Of a stretch of 64,000 nucleotides of DNA, positions 63,312 through 64,000 are shown piece after piece. The notes under the pieces are model-generated. The model did not search any database, was not told the DNA's origin, and saw only the letters and a list, made by a program, of their open reading frames with translations. The stretch lies in assembly GCF_030440575.1 (NCBI RefSeq), contig NZ_CP047189.1:1736001-1800000 (forward strand). Direction: 5' to 3'. The DNA comes from Corynebacterium ciconiae DSM 44920 (GTDB lineage Bacteria; Actinomycetota; Actinomycetes; Mycobacteriales; Mycobacteriaceae). A program made the translations under genes and the position numbers. Positions within the stretch are counted from its first letter, which is position 1. Each line of letters starts with the position of its first letter.

Positions 63312-63404
63312 CCCACCTCTACGCCCCGTCCCCACGTGGGCGGCACGCAGCCGACGGCGTAGTAAACCTAGCCTTAACTAGTGAAAGTGTAGCCTAGCCG
63401 TGCC

Positions 63405-64000
63405 TCACTTACTGAGCAGATGCCGCACGATTTCTGCGGCCGAAGCCTCCCGGCAGTGATTCACGCCCTCGCCTGCGAGACAATAAGCCCACGCCCGCTC
63501 CTCCTTCTTTCTCTCAGGGGCCGGGCTGATATGGGGAAACACCGGCGGCATGCTAGCGTTCGCGTGCTCATCCACCCCTGTGATGACACCACGAGCAACC
63601 CGCCCAGTAAACGCGCGGGTGGCGGCGGTTTCTAGCTGGCCTTCGCGCAGAATGGCGCGATTACTCTCACTCGTCCCAGCCTCATCTGCCAACAGAAAAG
63701 CGGTTCCGCACGAGACTGCGACCACCTGCTCTAGGCTCAGAGCATCAGCCACAGCCGCTGGGGTAGTTAGCCCGCCAGCCGCGATGAGCGGCAGCGTGCA
63801 TTCGGCGGCCACCGCGGCGATAAGCTCTGGCAGCGCCAACGTGTTGGGTTTCTCATCCTGATCCCAACTACCGCGATGCCCGCCAGCGCTAGCTGCCTGC
63901 ACGATCACCGCGTCCGCCCCCACCTGCTCTGCTACGCGGGCCTCATCGGGGCTTGTGACGCTCACCCATGCTTCGATCCCCCGCTCGTGGGCCTGACGCA
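63405..64000 (-). CDS. Nitronate monooxygenase / 2-nitropropane dioxygenase family, C-terminal part (cut by window edge)
   Basis: The frame is open from the right edge (RQAHERGIEAWVSVTSPDEA) to the stop at 63405, about 198 codons. FMN-binding TIM-barrel features: ADAVIVQAASAGGHRG, LPLIAAGGLTTPAAVADAL and VVAVSCGTAFLLADEAGTSE. The family oxidises alkyl nitronates; some members are enoyl-ACP reductases. The N-terminus lies outside, so length and start are unknown. Confidence 0.85.
   Translation of the reverse strand, partial: RQAHERGIEAWVSVTSPDEARVAEQVGADAVIVQAASAGGHRGSWDQDEKPNTLALPELIAAVAAECTLPLIAAGGLTTPAAVADALSLEQVVAVSCGTAFLLADEAGTSESNRAILREGQLETAATRAFTGRVARGVITGVDEHANASMPPVFPHISPAPERKKEERAWAYCLAGEGVNHCREASAAEIVRHLLSK

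Overview
The window is a piece of a high-G+C actinobacterial chromosome, almost certainly a Corynebacterium. The blocks eno / DivIC-like / DUF501 / ppx2, mazG / lysI-like permease / mfd, glmU-prs, rplY, pth and a long (488 aa) GapB-type GAPDH are the gene set and order known from C. glutamicum and relatives. tRNA genes lack an encoded CCA, and several genes look leaderless or nearly so. No transposase, integrase, prophage or CRISPR array was seen.

Layout. 0-0.9 kb: partial DUF222/HNH gene. 1.3-14.3 kb: housekeeping genes (Bax-inhibitor-like membrane protein, a tRNA with a TAA anticodon, ppx2-DUF501-divIC, eno, a lytic transglycosylase, mazG, a lysine-type permease, mfd, a TetR regulator). 14.4-18.6 kb: tRNA-Gln, a secreted SGNH hydrolase, and a nucleoside hydrolase / MetQ-like lipoprotein / 2OG-oxygenase group whose oxygenase has an in-frame stop. 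18.8-22.2 kb: an unusual 1145-residue protein joining exonuclease, TerB-like, BRCT, HhH and sigma-like HTH parts. 22.5-26.4 kb: MFS transporter, glmU, prs.

26.5-39.4 kb is an aromatic-catabolism island, visibly less G+C-rich than its flanks. One operon encodes a four-component Rieske dioxygenase, a cis-dihydrodiol dehydrogenase, an acyl-CoA ligase, a GNAT-like fragment, a PaaI-type thioesterase and a C-C bond hydrolase. A second operon encodes MhpB, MhpD, MhpF and MhpE homologues. An IclR (MhpR-type) regulator lies between them. Together they predict a complete hca/mhp-type route from a phenylpropanoid acid to pyruvate, acetyl-CoA and a dicarboxylate. 39.5-44.2 kb holds a Nudix/PLD-helicase pair, a second Rieske ferredoxin and a fumarylacetoacetate-hydrolase-family gene.

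44.2-55 kb: rplY with a structured, terminator-containing leader, an oligopeptide-type binding lipoprotein, then a complete L-fucose locus (aldolase, isomerase, a rhamnulokinase-like kinase, FucP, FucU, LacI regulator) with two matching LacI-type operators, then pth. Both catabolic blocks therefore sit inside the prs-rplY-pth neighbourhood. 55-64 kb: an FtsX-type ABC exporter divergent from a two-component system with a perfect palindrome between them, tpx, a GltS-type symporter, gapB, a 59-residue Cys/Lys-rich protein and a partial nitronate monooxygenase.

At DNA level an 11-mer, GCTTATCGACG, occurs eight times on both strands, in genes and between them, and is the strongest unexplained sequence signal. 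Coordinates of starts and motifs were read by eye; family calls come from recognised motifs and remembered family sequences, not from database searches.
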